Of a DNA stretch of 64,000 nucleotides, positions 11,483-22,225 are shown piece by piece. Source of the DNA: Siphonodentalium dalli (lineage: Eukaryota; Mollusca; Scaphopoda; Gadilida; Siphonodentaliidae). Within the stretch, counting starts at the first letter, position 1. Each line of letters starts with the position of its first letter. A program made the position numbers and the translations under genes. The notes under the pieces are model-generated. The model did no database searches. It had not been told where the DNA came from and worked only from the letters and a program-made list of their open reading frames with translations. The DNA is taken from the NCBI GenBank assembly GCA_032622095.1, contig CP136067.1, positions 131,817,990 through 131,881,989 of the forward strand, read 5' to 3'.

Positions 11483-11559
11483 TTAAACACAGAATTATGG
11501 GTAACTTTCAGGATTTAGTCGGAAATATGGCTTGTTGCCATTCATCAGAAAGCTCTCAT

Positions 11560-11789
11560 GTAGTTCCCTTTGGAAATGTTCAAATAATAAGTTTGTTTGT
11601 TGAACTTATTATCTGAACATTTCCCACCAATGTATAAGAATCCTTCTGCACTTGTATCTTTTTGTCTGTCTCTCTCTCTCTCATCTGCTCATTTTATCTG
11701 AACACCCATCCAAACGATTATAAACCATTCCAATATATACTTTTATAACTGGGTGGGAGAATCCATTTAGTATAGAAAGGGTTAAACTA
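11560..11789. mobile_element. family F element
   Basis: From GTAGTTCCCTTTGGAAATG to AGTATAGAAAGGG followed by TTAA (11790-11793). It shares TTGAACTTATTATCTGAACA with copies near 15607 and 37354. Includes a (TC)n run near 11670. Confidence 0.65.
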
Positions 11790-11844
11790 GAGTCCCCCTT
11801 CCCACTGTGCAATTGGGCTACATTAAGGGTAGCCATATTAAAGA

Positions 11845-12250
11845 TGCATAATCCGGTTAAGCGCCCCTCAATTACTATTTATTTGGTTTAGAGGTTAAAA
11901 AATATTTAATTCGAGTCGAGGAACCCACCTATCAAAGCTCCGAGTTATTAGATATCAATTTTTGAAATCTATTATTTTTCACCATCGAGACTTTTAGTAG
12001 CCCAGTAAAAAGTCGACGAGCCGACGGTCTCGGACCAAATTGCGGATGAAGATGGATAACTCTAAAATCAAGAGGCTTTGTGTTGATAATATGGCCAAAT
12101 TTAGTCAGACAACATGTTTATAAATAACACGTTTCAGGCAAATTTGTTGACAGTGGTTAGTATTATGTTTTGGCAATTAATCGATTCTGATAACTGAAGC
12201 GGCATTTTGAAAAATGTTGCTTTTGTTGGAATCTGATCACATGGGGACCA
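11845..12250. repeat. dispersed repeat, family H, long copy
   Basis: Contains GATGCATAATCCGGTTAAGC, GATATCAATTTTTGAAATCT and TTGCGGATGAAGATGGATAA, also found in inverse form at 13893-14160 and 23640-23965. A 12-base G run follows at 12362-12373. Confidence 0.65.
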
Positions 12251-12889
12251 ACAAATTGGTTTGAGTAACTTTAACATATTTATTGTTTGAAAAATAAAAG
12301 AAGACATTGAATCCAAGCTCAGACAAAATTATCAATGTTATTAAATATAAAGTTGAAAAAAGGGGGGGGGGGGGACTCAAAAGCTCATAATTGAGAACAG
12401 TCCTATCTCTTTCAGGCAACAGAAGCGTGGAATTTTTCTATGAAAATTTCAAAACGTGTTAAAACTTCTTTTAAAAGTTGATATATGACCACCAAAACCT
12501 CATATTAATGGGCTCCATCTATTTTATAGCAAAGAAGACTTACAGATGCTAGCTTTATGATATGTCAAATCGAACAGGTCATCTTTAAAGATGTATCACT
12601 TCTGAACATGTTATGAATTACCTATATTCTATCTAGATAACAATATTAGAATTTCAACATCTGAAGTATAAGTCATTTTTGTAGCAGAACAGGATTTTGG
12701 TTTAAACCAATGTAGAGTTTGTCCAAAATCGAATACTCCAGTCAACTAACCATTTTACAAATGCTTGCATACCCCCAGTGCCAGCATACCCCAATGGTGC
12801 CCATGTACCCCATGGTACCCACAGTGCCAAATTGAATGAAAGTTTCCAAGACAGACTGACACTGTTGTTCAACTTTGCAAAGAGGTTAA
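12251..12889. other. unassigned repeat-rich DNA
   Basis: No gene is seen. A short CCCCAGTGCCAGCATACCCC region near 12774-12830 has loosely repeated CCC(A/C)(A/T)GGT(A/G)CCCA words. Confidence 0.4.
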
Positions 12890-13540
12890 ATTATTGTGAT
12901 GAGAAATGAATGTAATGATGAATTGAATTTTGAAATCCAAGATGGCCACTGGCAGCCATGTTTTTTTGCTGAATGACCCCAAAATGACTCGTTGCCATTT
13001 TCATGTTGATGTCACCATCCATGACAAACAAATTTCATGATGATCTGACCAAAAGTACGACCTGTAGCCCATGTCAAAGGATTTAGTCCTGCAAATAGTA
13101 AAATCCAAGATGGCTGCCAGCAAAAATGACTTGTTCCCGTCTACATGTCAATATTGACATCCACGACTAATTTCATGATGATCAGATGAACACACCGGCC
13201 TGTAGCCCGTACCAATGGATTGAATTTTGAAATCAAAGATGGCCACTGGCAGCCATGTTTTTTCACCTAATGACCCCATGAAAGCCATGACAAATTTCAT
13301 TATGATCAGACCAAATTTACGAAGAGTAAAATCCAAGATGTCTGTGGCTGAATTACCTCAAAATGACTCGTTCCCATCTACATGTCAATGTCAACAGCCA
13401 TGACAAATTTCATAAAGATCAGAACAAAGGTATGACATGCAGCCTGTGCTAATGGAAATTGTTCATGGATGTCTCCATGCACACGATCGGATACCAAGCG
13501 ATAGCAATAGCTCAAACTTTACAAGCTAAAAATGGGCAAC
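12890..13540. repeat. family G repeat with about 160-bp internal periodicity
   Basis: Repeated blocks contain AAATCCAAGATGGCCACTGG, CAGCCATGTTTTTTTGC and ATGACAAATTTCATGATGAT. The block ends with the family tail ATAGCAATAGCTCAAACTTT. A 21-base C run is at 13628-13648, just outside it. Confidence 0.75.
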
Positions 13541-13717
13541 GCAGAAATCAAATTAAAAATAAATCAAAAGTTGAAATGGAAAATGCAAACAACTTCATTT
13601 GACACTTGTTGCACGATTAACAAATAACCCCCCCCCCCCCCCCCCCCTCAAGATTTCCAGAGGAGGATAACTGTAGAATGGGAAACCACTAACTTCATTT
13701 GCTCCTCTTCAAGCCTT

Positions 13718-13892
13718 GAAATAGTGTGCCTGTCATTTGCAGAATGAGGTCCCCAGAGGATGAATTTAGTGATACTGTCCCGCACAGTGGGCTAGCATCA
13801 CCAAATTCACCCTCTGGGGACCTCATTCTGCTTAGGCCTTAGCAGAATGAGGTTCCCGGAGGGTGAAATTGGTGATGCTAGCCCACTTTGTT
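13718..13892. mobile_element. family A MITE truncated by family H
   Basis: Left terminal repeat CAAGCCTTGAAATAGTGTGC, then a complete hairpin, then the start of the second hairpin ending GATGCTAGCCCACTTTG, where unrelated family H sequence begins. Confidence 0.8.
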
Positions 13893-14160
13893 GTTCAATG
13901 AAATATGGCCGTATTATCACAAAATTTGGTCATTTTATCCATCTTCATCCGCAATTTTGTCCGATACCGTTGGATTGACAACTTTTTTCCAGGCCACAAA
14001 CAATACACATCACGAGAAAAAACTAATTTAAAAAATTGATATCTGATCACTCTGAGCTTTGATGGGTGGGTTCCTCAACTCGAATCAAATATTTTTTACC
14101 CCCGAAGCCAAAGAAATGGTAATTTGGGAGCGTTGATTCGGATTACGCATCTTTAAAGTA
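13893..14160. repeat. dispersed repeat, family H, inverted copy
   Basis: Matches the reverse complement of 11845-12160, for example TCCATCTTCATCCGCAAT and AATTTGGGAGCG, ending GGATTACGCATCTTTAAAG. Confidence 0.65.
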
Positions 14161-14300
14161 CTAAACACTGAGTGCGGATTCTTTTATCATATGGATGTAT
14201 ATTTGGCTAATCTTAAATAGATTGTGTTACTGTCAACTGAAGATTAAAATGTTAATTGTAATCAATTACTGCAGTGAGAGATTGAACCCCTTGGAACCTA

Positions 14301-14511
14301 CAGTAATGCCTAAGTAATCGACTCCTGAACCACAGCAGAAATATGGGTAACTTTTCAGGATTTAGTCGGAAATATGGCTCGTTGCCATTCATCAGAAAGC
14401 TCTCCCCAAGAGCTTTCCAATGAATGGCAACAAGTAATATTTCCGACTAAATCCTGAAAAGTTACCCATAATTCTGCTGTGGTTAAGGAGTCGATTATTT
14501 AGGCATTACTG
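14301..14511. mobile_element. palindromic MITE, family B
   Basis: Both arms are present from CAGTAATGCC to GGCATTACTG, with TA on each side (14299-14300, 14512-14513). Confidence 0.9.
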
Positions 14512-15079
14512 TAGGTGAGAGTACAGTATATGGGGTTGAAACTAGTGAACCTCCATAATAAATTTATACAAAAATGGAAGAAGAAATTCAGCAGGATCTT
14601 TATGGATCATATTTTATTAGATTTTGTTGGAAAATAATGTATAAAAGGCAATAGATTATACAGTGATAGAATGATTATATACACGTGTAATGATTTCATG
14701 TAAACTTATTGCTGACACAAAGAACTGAGGCACCGTTCTTAAAAATAAAATATTAGTTATACAATCTACAAATATACTTTTGATAAATCAACAATGTTCA
14801 AGTTTTTCATATAAAATACAATTGTACAAATTATTAAAAATAATATAAATGTGGTCAATTTTTAAATCTGGAATGGTCAATAATGGTGTCACAACCTCCC
14901 GATTCCTCAAAAACAGAGGAATTTAAGTAAGTCCTGTGTATAAGTTTAGAAATGAGATACAAGGCACAATTTCACACATGAATACTGTCTATTTTATAAA
15001 CATTTCTGATGTATTCGTCAGCTAGAAAATAATACATGATTATTTGTGACTGATCTAATAGCTATGATGATCAAACTAG
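14512..15079. other. unassigned AT-rich DNA
   Basis: No gene, hairpin or element end was seen in this interval. Confidence 0.4.
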
Positions 15080-15186
15080 CATTTAATTCATAGGTCGTGA
15101 CCTGAGAAAGAGAATTGTATTGACCTTTCAACGATTGAAAGGTCAATACAATTCTCTTTCTCAGGTCACGACCTATGAATTAAATG
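15080..15186. repeat. near-perfect palindrome of about 52-bp arms
   Basis: CATTTAATTCATAGGTCGTG at the left is mirrored by its reverse complement at the right, with almost no loop (centre CAACGATTG near 15133). Arms this well preserved suggest a recent origin. No element ends were identified. Confidence 0.9.
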
Positions 15187-15228
15187 TAAGTTGAGAATGT
15201 AGGTGCCAAAGGATGGCTCTATAATTAA

Positions 15229-15545
15229 AGGGATACTGAACACTAAATCTGGCCATTTATGGGACCATCTCCTCTAATTAATACTCAACAGAACATATGC
15301 AACAAATGAATGAATTTGACCCATGATGAGTGCAAAATACACTCATCTACTCTATGAACGATGTAAACAACATAAATTCATTTTCATAAAAATTACCATG
15401 TTGTTTACAATTAGATGTTCATTGAGCACACGAGTGTATTTTGCACTAATCCATGGCTCAAATTCATTCATTTGTTTGCATATATTCTGTTGAGTATAAA
15501 AGAAGATGGTCCCATAAATGGCTGGATTTAGTGCACAGTATCCCT
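15229..15545. mobile_element. TTAA-flanked MITE, family L copy 1
   Basis: TTAA at 15225-15228 and 15546-15549. Inverted ends AGGGATACTGAACACTAAAT and ATTTAGTGCACAGTATCCCT. The sequence is largely palindromic along its length. A second copy lies at 35077-35419. Confidence 0.85.
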
Positions 15546-15606
15546 TTAAACTACAGACCATTTGATTGCCAGTCAATCCTTTCTATATTAAATACTCTTT
15601 GACGAG

Positions 15607-15832
15607 TAGTTCCCTTTAGTAGGCAATATGAGATAATAAGTCAACAAACAACCATAGGTCATTTGTTGAACTTATTATCTGAACACTTCCTTCCAATGAA
15701 TATAAATCATTCTGCACCTGTATTATCTGTCAATTGCTTATTTTCCATGAAAACCCCTCCAGATGAACAATAGACCATTCCACAGTACATTTTTATAACT
15801 GAGCGGGATAATCCATTTAGTATGGAAAGGGT
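15607..15832. mobile_element. family F element
   Basis: From GTAGTTCCCTTTAGTAGGC to ATGGAAAGGG before TTAA (15833-15836). An internal hairpin lies around TTGAACTTATTATCTGAACA. Confidence 0.7.
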
Positions 15833-15968
15833 TAATAAGATGGCATTAACCTTGCATAAAACTTAAATTTACCTAAATCCTGAATACTAGAAAATGGGGG
15901 CGACAACCTTAATAATAGATGGAATGTTGTACAGTAACAATGTTAATACCAACAATAAGGAATGTTGT

Positions 15969-16087
15969 ACAAGCCTGCAAATAGCGTGTCTGTCATTTGC
16001 AGAATGAGGTCCCCAGAGGGTGAATTTGTTAATGCTAGCCCACTGTGTGGGATAGCGTCCCTAAATTCACCCTCTGGGGACCTCATG
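15969..16087. mobile_element. family A MITE, right end truncated
   Basis: CAAGCCTGCAAATAGCGTGT start and one full hairpin, ending GGGGACCTCATG without the expected right terminal repeat. Confidence 0.8.
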
Positions 16088-16216
16088 CACAAACAGGTTA
16101 TATACAGCAGGATGAAACCTATCAAAGTTAAATGAGAAGAAAATGATCGATGAGTTACACAATGTATTCAGGGCTTACAGACCACCATGTACAAAAACAT
16201 ATTTTATTAATTCATA

Positions 16217-16373
16217 CACAGAACGACAAGATGTGTAAATGGGTTTGTCAATACGGCATGAGTGCTGTTGCGGAAGGATAGAACGAGAGGAGCTTGCACC
16301 TTGAGTTCTATTCTTCCGCGACAGCACGAGTGCCATTCCGACAAACCCATTTACACATCGTGACGTTCTGTGT
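16217..16373. repeat. imperfect inverted repeat of about 75-bp arms
   Basis: GATGTGTAAATGGGTTTGTC at the left pairs with GACAAACCCATTTACACATC at the right; GTGCTGT and CGGAA blocks also pair. The loop includes GAACGAGAGGAGCTTGCACC. Looks like a fold-back element with unresolved ends. Confidence 0.8.
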
Positions 16374-16645
16374 TTATAACACGCTTCGTGTCCTAGAATT
16401 CATACATTAAAATTGCAGGATTAGAAGGTGTATTTGGGCACATACAGGGCATGTTTTGTCATATGTGATGATGCTTTTATTTTTAGAGTTCCGGTTTCAT
16501 GGTTGAGGCGCATGCCATGTACGTCATTTTATGCCAACGAGATGCGTATGGAACATACATACTGGTAAATATGGAACAGCAATAACAATGTACAAGCATG
16601 TAATAAAGTCTATTTTGACTAGTGACTTTGAAAAAATGTACCTGA

Positions 16646-16870
16646 CCAAGCCTGAGTTTTGCGTGCCTCTCAATTGCAGAATGAGGTGCCCAGAGGGTGA
16701 ATTTAGTAATGTTATCCCTATGTGGGATAACATCACCAAATTCACCCAATGGGGACCTCATTCTGTATGGCCTCATCTTTTATGGGAGACATAAGACTCA
16801 GATTGAAGTTCCCAAATGGTGAATATTGTGATGTACACCCATTGGGAACCTCGATTATGCAATGTGTGTC
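16646..16870. mobile_element. family A MITE, partial long form
   Basis: CAAGCCTGAGTTTTGCGTGC start and a full hairpin, then the central segment ending CATTGGGAACCTCGATTATG. The second hairpin is missing. Confidence 0.8.
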
Positions 16871-17087
16871 AAGTTTTCAAATTGCATCATTCGTTTCTTC
16901 GATGGATGTTGTCGGTACATTTATGAGTTCAAGGAAGCTAATGCACCAGTTTGCTAACAGTCTATAGCCTAAATAAATTTACTTCTTGTCCCCAGTTTAT
17001 AGCAAAATGTGTAAAACTCGTCCAGACCTAATTTACTGGACTTATTTTGTAAATTTCGTGATAAACTGGGGACTCATTGTAGATCCT

Positions 17088-17252
17088 CTATACATGAAAC
17101 ACTGTAGATATGCTCTATACATGAAACACTGTAGATATGCTCTATACATGAAACACTGTAGATATGCTCTATACATGAAACACTGTAGATATGCTCTATA
17201 CATGAAACACTGTAGATATGCTCTATACATGAAACACTGTAGATATGCTCTA
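17088..17252. repeat. 27-bp minisatellite, six units
   Basis: Six essentially identical tandem units built of CTCTATACATGAAACACTG plus TAGATATG. The length is a multiple of three, so both strands stay open (plus strand LYMKHCRYA repeated), but no gene context supports coding. Confidence 0.95.
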
Positions 17253-17498
17253 TGAACCCTGAATATATCTTTAAAGGCACATGATGTAGACAAAAAATAA
17301 AGAGAAGTGAAATGAGCAAGAAGCAATTGATTAGATTAGAGTGTACAAAACAGAAAATAGTTACATATAAACAGTTGATTAGATTGGTTTACCAGTAGTT
17401 GATCAGAACAGATTAGAATTGCACTACCCACCATTGGTTTTACCCTCTGGTGACAGTCTGGGAAAAGAAATGATCTAAATGCAGATAAATGGGACTTA

Positions 17499-18014
17499 CA
17501 GTAAAGCCCTAAATAATCGACTCCTTAAAGACATATTATGGACTTGTTCGGGTACGTGAAACTGATAAGTTAGTACTCAGGTGCTATGCCAACTGTGGGA
17601 ATGTAGCATTCTACTAACATCACTGAAAATCGATATCGATATCAACCATCCCACTGCATAGATATAATCGTCTGAACTACGCATAATTGTAAATATTTAC
17701 AGCTCGATTCGGGATGCAACAATCAGCGATAAACTAACTTAAATGATTTCGCCATCATGATTCATTGCATTTAGTTAATATAAAAGAATGACGGTGTGTG
17801 TGCTGGAAATTTGGATTAATATTCGTAAAAATAACTACTTTCAGTAAGATTATTCTCCATTTCTATTAGATCACCCAACAGGAGTGTTTCATATCACTTT
17901 AACCACAGCAGAATTATGGGTAACTTTTCAGAATTTAGTTGGAAATATGGCTTGTTGCCATTCATCGGAAAGCTCTTAGTGTGGTTAAGGAGTCGATTAT
18001 TTAGGGCATTGTTG
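17499..18014. mobile_element. family B MITE split by a family E insertion
   Basis: Starts CAGTAAAGCCCTAAATAATC after TA, is interrupted at CTCCTTAA, resumes at CCACAGCAGAATTATGGGTA and ends GGGCATTGTTG before TA (18015-18016). Confidence 0.9.
17529..17898. mobile_element. family E element nested in family B
   Basis: TTAA at 17525-17528 and 17899-17902. Removing it restores the usual family B arm (GACTCCTTAACCACAGCAG), so the insertion boundaries are exact. Length 370 bp. Confidence 0.92.
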
Positions 18015-18851
18015 TACATGGACTAAATGAAAAAAAAGATTTTTAAACAATGGCACAGCATCAATAACGGAGGAATAACATCATTAATGTTAACTGCAAT
18101 TAAAAAACATAACCTTGTTTCAAGATGATGGGATAAGAATATAACTTAAAATATATTTGCCTGTACAAGTGGACACAGGCAAAGCATGGCATTTGATGGC
18201 TTCCGTCTAAGATGAGGAAACAGCTAAGTTATTTGACAAACTTAAAACAAAAATTATGACTATATTTATATTCGTATTTCCCACCCTCCCACACCATTGA
18301 GTACATTGAATCTGTAAACCTTGTAAGTCTTGGTAATATTTTTTACATCTATCCACAGATAGCAGATATGTGCATCAAAATCTGCTAAAAAATTTAGCAA
18401 CAACCACATCATTGGAAACCCCCCAAAAATATAATACCTATTTTATTTATTTTTTCCCTCCTACACTGTCATACATCCCCTACATTTGAGACAAATTAAT
18501 TTGAAAACCAAGTAATACAGATTAAAATGCTTGATCCATCTTATATTTGATTTCACTTAAACATCTATTATTTTACCTCCAGGCAACAAGGGTGTGAAGA
18601 GGAATTAGTGCTATATTTAATAACTAATAACTATAGACCATTATTATATATTGAGGTGTAGATAGGAAATAGATTTAAAAAACTGATCTAATAGCTCTGT
18701 CTGATCTATGAAGGTGGGTTTTTCACCCCAAGACAATGCAAAAGAAATAGCAATTGGGGGGAGCGTGTGGCGCTAAAATGGACAGGGCAAATTTAAACAA
18801 ACATGGGAGATAACAAGTTATTTTTTATCCTGAAAATCAGAAAGTTTAACC
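18015..18851. other. unassigned AT-rich DNA with a family H piece
   Basis: A family H fragment is visible around 18580-18770 (AGATAGGAAATAGATTTAAA, AATAGCAATTGGGG). Otherwise no gene or element end is seen. Confidence 0.4.
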
Positions 18852-19586
18852 ATTTGAACCCGAGAGACCGGAATACCTTTCCAATCCTTATATTCCTATA
18901 TCCCGGGAGACCGTAATACCAGTCCGGAAATCAGACGATATTTGAAACGAAATTACAGCTCAATAAACGCACATATCAACTAGAGTTGTACTTCTACTTT
19001 GCACACACATGTCGCATGCTTACCCACGTGACTTTGATCGACAAACTGACGACAGATGGTCTGTTTCTTCGCGCATGCGCAGAGGCCTATTTCAAGAAAA
19101 AACCCCGCTTTTTATCGTCTTTCATTAGAAATTTCGCGATCAAAGCCCAAATTAACTAGAATAGTGCTTCTATACTTTGCATGAATGAGTTACATGTTCA
19201 CAACTCTGATTTTAGCAGCCAAATTGGAAACAGGGAATCTGTTTCTTTGCGCAAGCACACAGGTGCATTTTGAGAAATGCCTTCTATTGTAGGCAAAGTG
19301 GAACAATTACGTTATAAATATATAGCGCGACCAAAGGAAGCCGCAATATATTTATATGCATGCACATGTATATTAAACGTGGAATAGACTGTCTCGTATA
19401 TACATTGTGACATATTTCACAGCACACTTGTTCAGTTAGCATAGTAGATTGCTGTATATTTGAGTGTGTATACATGTATATACGTCCCAATTAAGAGCTT
19501 TATGAGATACGTCGTCGAAACACTATATAACGTCAGGCGCCTCGGGTTGGGGTCATTTAACGTTCAGGACGTCAGGGTTCAAAGGG
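18852..19586. mobile_element. TTAA-flanked non-autonomous element, family P
   Basis: TTAA at 18848-18851 and 19587-19590. Inverted ends CCATTTGAACCCGAGAGACC and, reverse-complemented right, CCCTTTGAACCCTGACGTCC. The 735-bp interior is not palindromic and includes two similar stretches (near 18958-19095 and 19130-19270) with TTTCTTCGCGCATGCGCA-type words. No transposase was found. Confidence 0.8.
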
Positions 19587-19659
19587 TTAATTCACAACCT
19601 TTTTGGGGCTCACAGATGAAAATGGCTTGGCGTTTCAACTTACCTATGTTTAGTTCTTT

Positions 19660-19846
19660 ACAATCTAGTTATCCCATAATAAGTTTTATAAACATTTCCC
19701 TGAATAAATAGGGCTCCTGATGAACTTTTGGTTATCTTTCATCTGCTTTTATCACCTTAACAACCCTCCAAATGATTAATAGACCATACTGATGTACACT
19801 TTTTAACTGACCGGGAGAATCCATTTAGTATAGAGAGGGTTAAACC
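19660..19846. mobile_element. family F element fragment
   Basis: Right part only: CCTCCAAATGATTAATAGACC to GTATAGAGAGGGTTAA. Confidence 0.55.
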
Positions 19847-20194
19847 TGATCTATTGAGGCCATGCAAAGTAAATTTTCCCGTTTCTCATCCCAAAACATT
19901 TTTTGAAAAGCATGCGCATGTGTTATTTGATCTGTTTCTTTAATCCTGGGACACACGCCAACATAGCATTCTCTCTGCATGGGCCATCTCTGGGTTTGAT
20001 AATAAAATTAATTTTAGTTGCCCGTGGCAACAGATGTCAATAAAAGTTAGTTGATAGATTCCATGTGTTTATTTTGTAATAAAACACCAAATAAAGTATC
20101 AATGACATGATTTTTTACTTAGGTGTTTAACACAGGTTTGAAAATAGTTACCAATTACAGTAATGAATTGGAAAATTGAATTTGGAAAAGGGTC

Positions 20195-20260
20195 TGTTCG
20201 ATCTTATTTAAAGGGTCTGTTCGATCTTATTTAAAGGGTCTGTTCGATCTTATTTGTATA
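20195..20260. repeat. 23-bp tandem triplication
   Basis: Three copies of GGGTCTGTTCGATCTTATTT plus AAA; the last copy diverges at its end (TTTGTAT). Confidence 0.9.
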
Positions 20261-20374
20261 AAAAAAGTACTGCAATTATTTTGTACCGTTTAAAAAATTT
20301 TCTGACAGATTGATCTCTGAAATAAAAAGTTTGCACGTGCTTTGTGAGATCCACATATGTGAGTGAGTGGGGGA

Positions 20375-20436
20375 TAGGGCCCGACGAAGCTTCGAGATTC
20401 GATTCGATGTTGAAATTGCCGATTCGTCGGGCCCTA
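20375..20436. mobile_element. 62-bp hAT-like micro-element
   Basis: Perfect 14-bp terminal inverted repeats (TAGGGCCCGACGAA and TTCGTCGGGCCCTA) are flanked by a perfect 8-bp duplication, GTGGGGGA (20367-20374 and 20437-20444). Only 34 bp lie between the repeats. An 8-bp duplication and TAGGG end fit the hAT superfamily. Confidence 0.9.
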
Positions 20437-20508
20437 GTGGGGGATGCCCAATGGCACTTGAGTCCACAACAAGAGGTATCATGTCTTGTTCACCGAAGCT
20501 GACATAAG

Positions 20509-21689
20509 TACTGATGTTCCGATAATCGGAATCGGCTATCGGCCGATAATAGCCCATCAGATATTAATCATACCTCGCAGTTGAACATCGGCTTTTACCG
20601 ATTGTCAAAACAAACAAAAACGTCCTAGTATCTAAGCGCTATATACACGCTTTAATAAATGTACACAATACAACCGTAGTATTGAATGTAAAATGCAGTT
20701 GTAACAACCTAAACAGAAGCTATTGGCATCGTCCAAACAGTCTGATATGATTATATATAAAGCATGGCAACACACCTGCCCGACATATCCCCGTGTAATA
20801 TGAAGTTATTGGTTCAATCGCGTGGACACGAAATAGATTCTAAGAAATCTTTAAACAGCTGATCTCATTACATTGTACAGGTAGTTTCCTGTTGAGCATG
20901 TACCATGCTGTCACGTCACATGCTATGGCAATAATTTGAAGCACGCATTGAATGAATTAGTACAGTCGCGATCAGAACTGTCTTCAATAATGACCAAAGT
21001 GAGGTGTGGCGTAATTATCTTTTTCGTCTGTAGGGGACAATATGGTGAAGTAGTCACAAATTACACCTTTTTTTTTCATTACGCGAGTCGCCATTGTTAT
21101 AGTGATGCTCTCATTACAAGTTATATTCTTAGCTCCACGTTGAACTTGGAGGCGGTCTAGCGAAACAAATATTGAGTAGGCGGAACTATAAAAGCTTCCC
21201 AGTTATTAAAAGACAAAAGGTGTGACCAATGGGAATTTGGGAAATCTCAGACAAATATGACAGCAATTATTATCCATCAATCTAAATTTAGTTAATAATC
21301 ATCGCCATTCCATACATTGTCACAACTTACAAGTATTCAATCAAGACTTGTATACCGCATGCAAGTGTTCCCCATATGGTGATAACTTTATTCTGAGTCG
21401 CCACCTTTGATCTCTTTGTCAAAACAACTACCGGTATACATCAAAGGCAGTGTACAACTGACGTCGGCGGAAATACTTTCGCAACAGTGTGTATATATAT
21501 CTTTTTGATGTATTTGGCTTTGAAACTATACAGGGATATGGAGTGCAATGGGTGTATATAGGTCCATTATAGGAACAAACGTACAATATATATATATCAA
21601 CATCGGAATTGGAATTGGAAATCGGCCGATTGTGTCTCCAATTATCGGAAATCGGTACGATGGGCTTTTTCATTATCGGAACATCACTA
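20509..21689. mobile_element. hAT-like non-autonomous element, 1181 bp
   Basis: Terminal inverted repeats TACTGATGTTCCGATAAT and TAGTGATGTTCCGATAAT (17 of 18 identical) with a perfect 8-bp duplication GACATAAG (20501-20508 and 21690-21697). Near the ends are inner repeats of ATCGG and CGATA words. No transposase frame was recognised. It ends about 190 bp short of the contactin poly(A) signal, in the intergenic space. Confidence 0.92.
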
Positions 21690-21876
21690 GACATAAGCTT
21701 TTGACAGGCAGAGCACCCTGCTATAAAGGCAGTTTCAGAATCAGTCAGAAAGTTGTGATAAAATAAGCAAGAAAGCCCCACGTCCTTCCGTATATTTGGT
21801 ACCCAGTTCACCATATATATATCATATCTGAATAAAAGGTAAATCGATTTATATATAAGTTATTCATTTGACAAAT

Positions 21877-21882
21877 TTTATT
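21877..21882 (-). promoter_or_regulatory. candidate contactin poly(A) signal AATAAA
   Basis: TTTATT on the plus strand is AATAAA on the minus strand, 225 bases past the stop codon. It is the only canonical hexamer seen in that interval. This gives a 3' UTR of about 250 bases. Confidence 0.6.
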
Positions 21883-22106
21883 GGTGTTGTCCCATCCATA
21901 TGAGTGTCAATTAAGTTAATTTCGCACAAGGCCTGAGAAACAGGAATTTGACTATGTGTGGTCTGATGTCTCGGAATAATTTTATATTTACAATGTGAAC
22001 TCACATTTCACAGAAGTGATCTATCACTCATTCATTCATGTATTAACACATTCATTCATCTTACGCTCATAGAAATCACAATCAATCATACAGTGGAAGC
22101 ACGTAC

Positions 22107-22225
22107 TTAGTTCCTCACAGTCAGACATACAAATATAGCTATTAGTGTTAACAGTATGCTTGATGATAAATGGCTGCATCCTGCTATGATCTCTGTTGTA
22201 TGTGGATCAATGGCAACTTGACCTC
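22107..22225 (-). CDS. Cont: contactin last exon: GPI-anchor signal and stop
   Basis: Final exon of the minus-strand contactin gene. Acceptor TTTTTCAG precedes GAGGTCAAG; the phase-1 codon from the previous exon completes as Gly. It encodes GGQVAIDPHTTEIIAGCSHL, then SSSILLTLIAIFVCLTVRN and TAA at 22107-22109. A small-residue stretch (AGCS) followed by a strongly hydrophobic C-terminal helix with no long cytoplasmic tail is the classical signal for GPI attachment, the way contactins are held on the neuronal surface, unlike L1-type proteins, which have a cytoplasmic tail. The acceptor, phase and hydrophobic end agree. Confidence 0.88.

Larger units (their letters stand above)
10852..11557. mobile_element. 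family B MITE carrying two nested TTAA elements
   Basis: Starts CAGTAATGCTCTAAATAATC after TA and resumes at ACACAGAATTATGGGTAACT (11487), ending at GCTCTC (11557) where family F begins. Between these lies a family E element (10882-11482), itself holding family D (11127-11359). Confidence 0.8.

Noticed and set aside
17042-17326. Nine-residue repeat protein (LYMKHCRYA) on either strand
   Set aside because: The 27-bp minisatellite is a multiple of three, so frames stay open on both strands by arithmetic; there is no flanking coding signal.
20936-21160. Transposase remnant inside the hAT-like element at 20509-21689
   Set aside because: The 74-codon frame shows no hAT dimerisation or catalytic motif.
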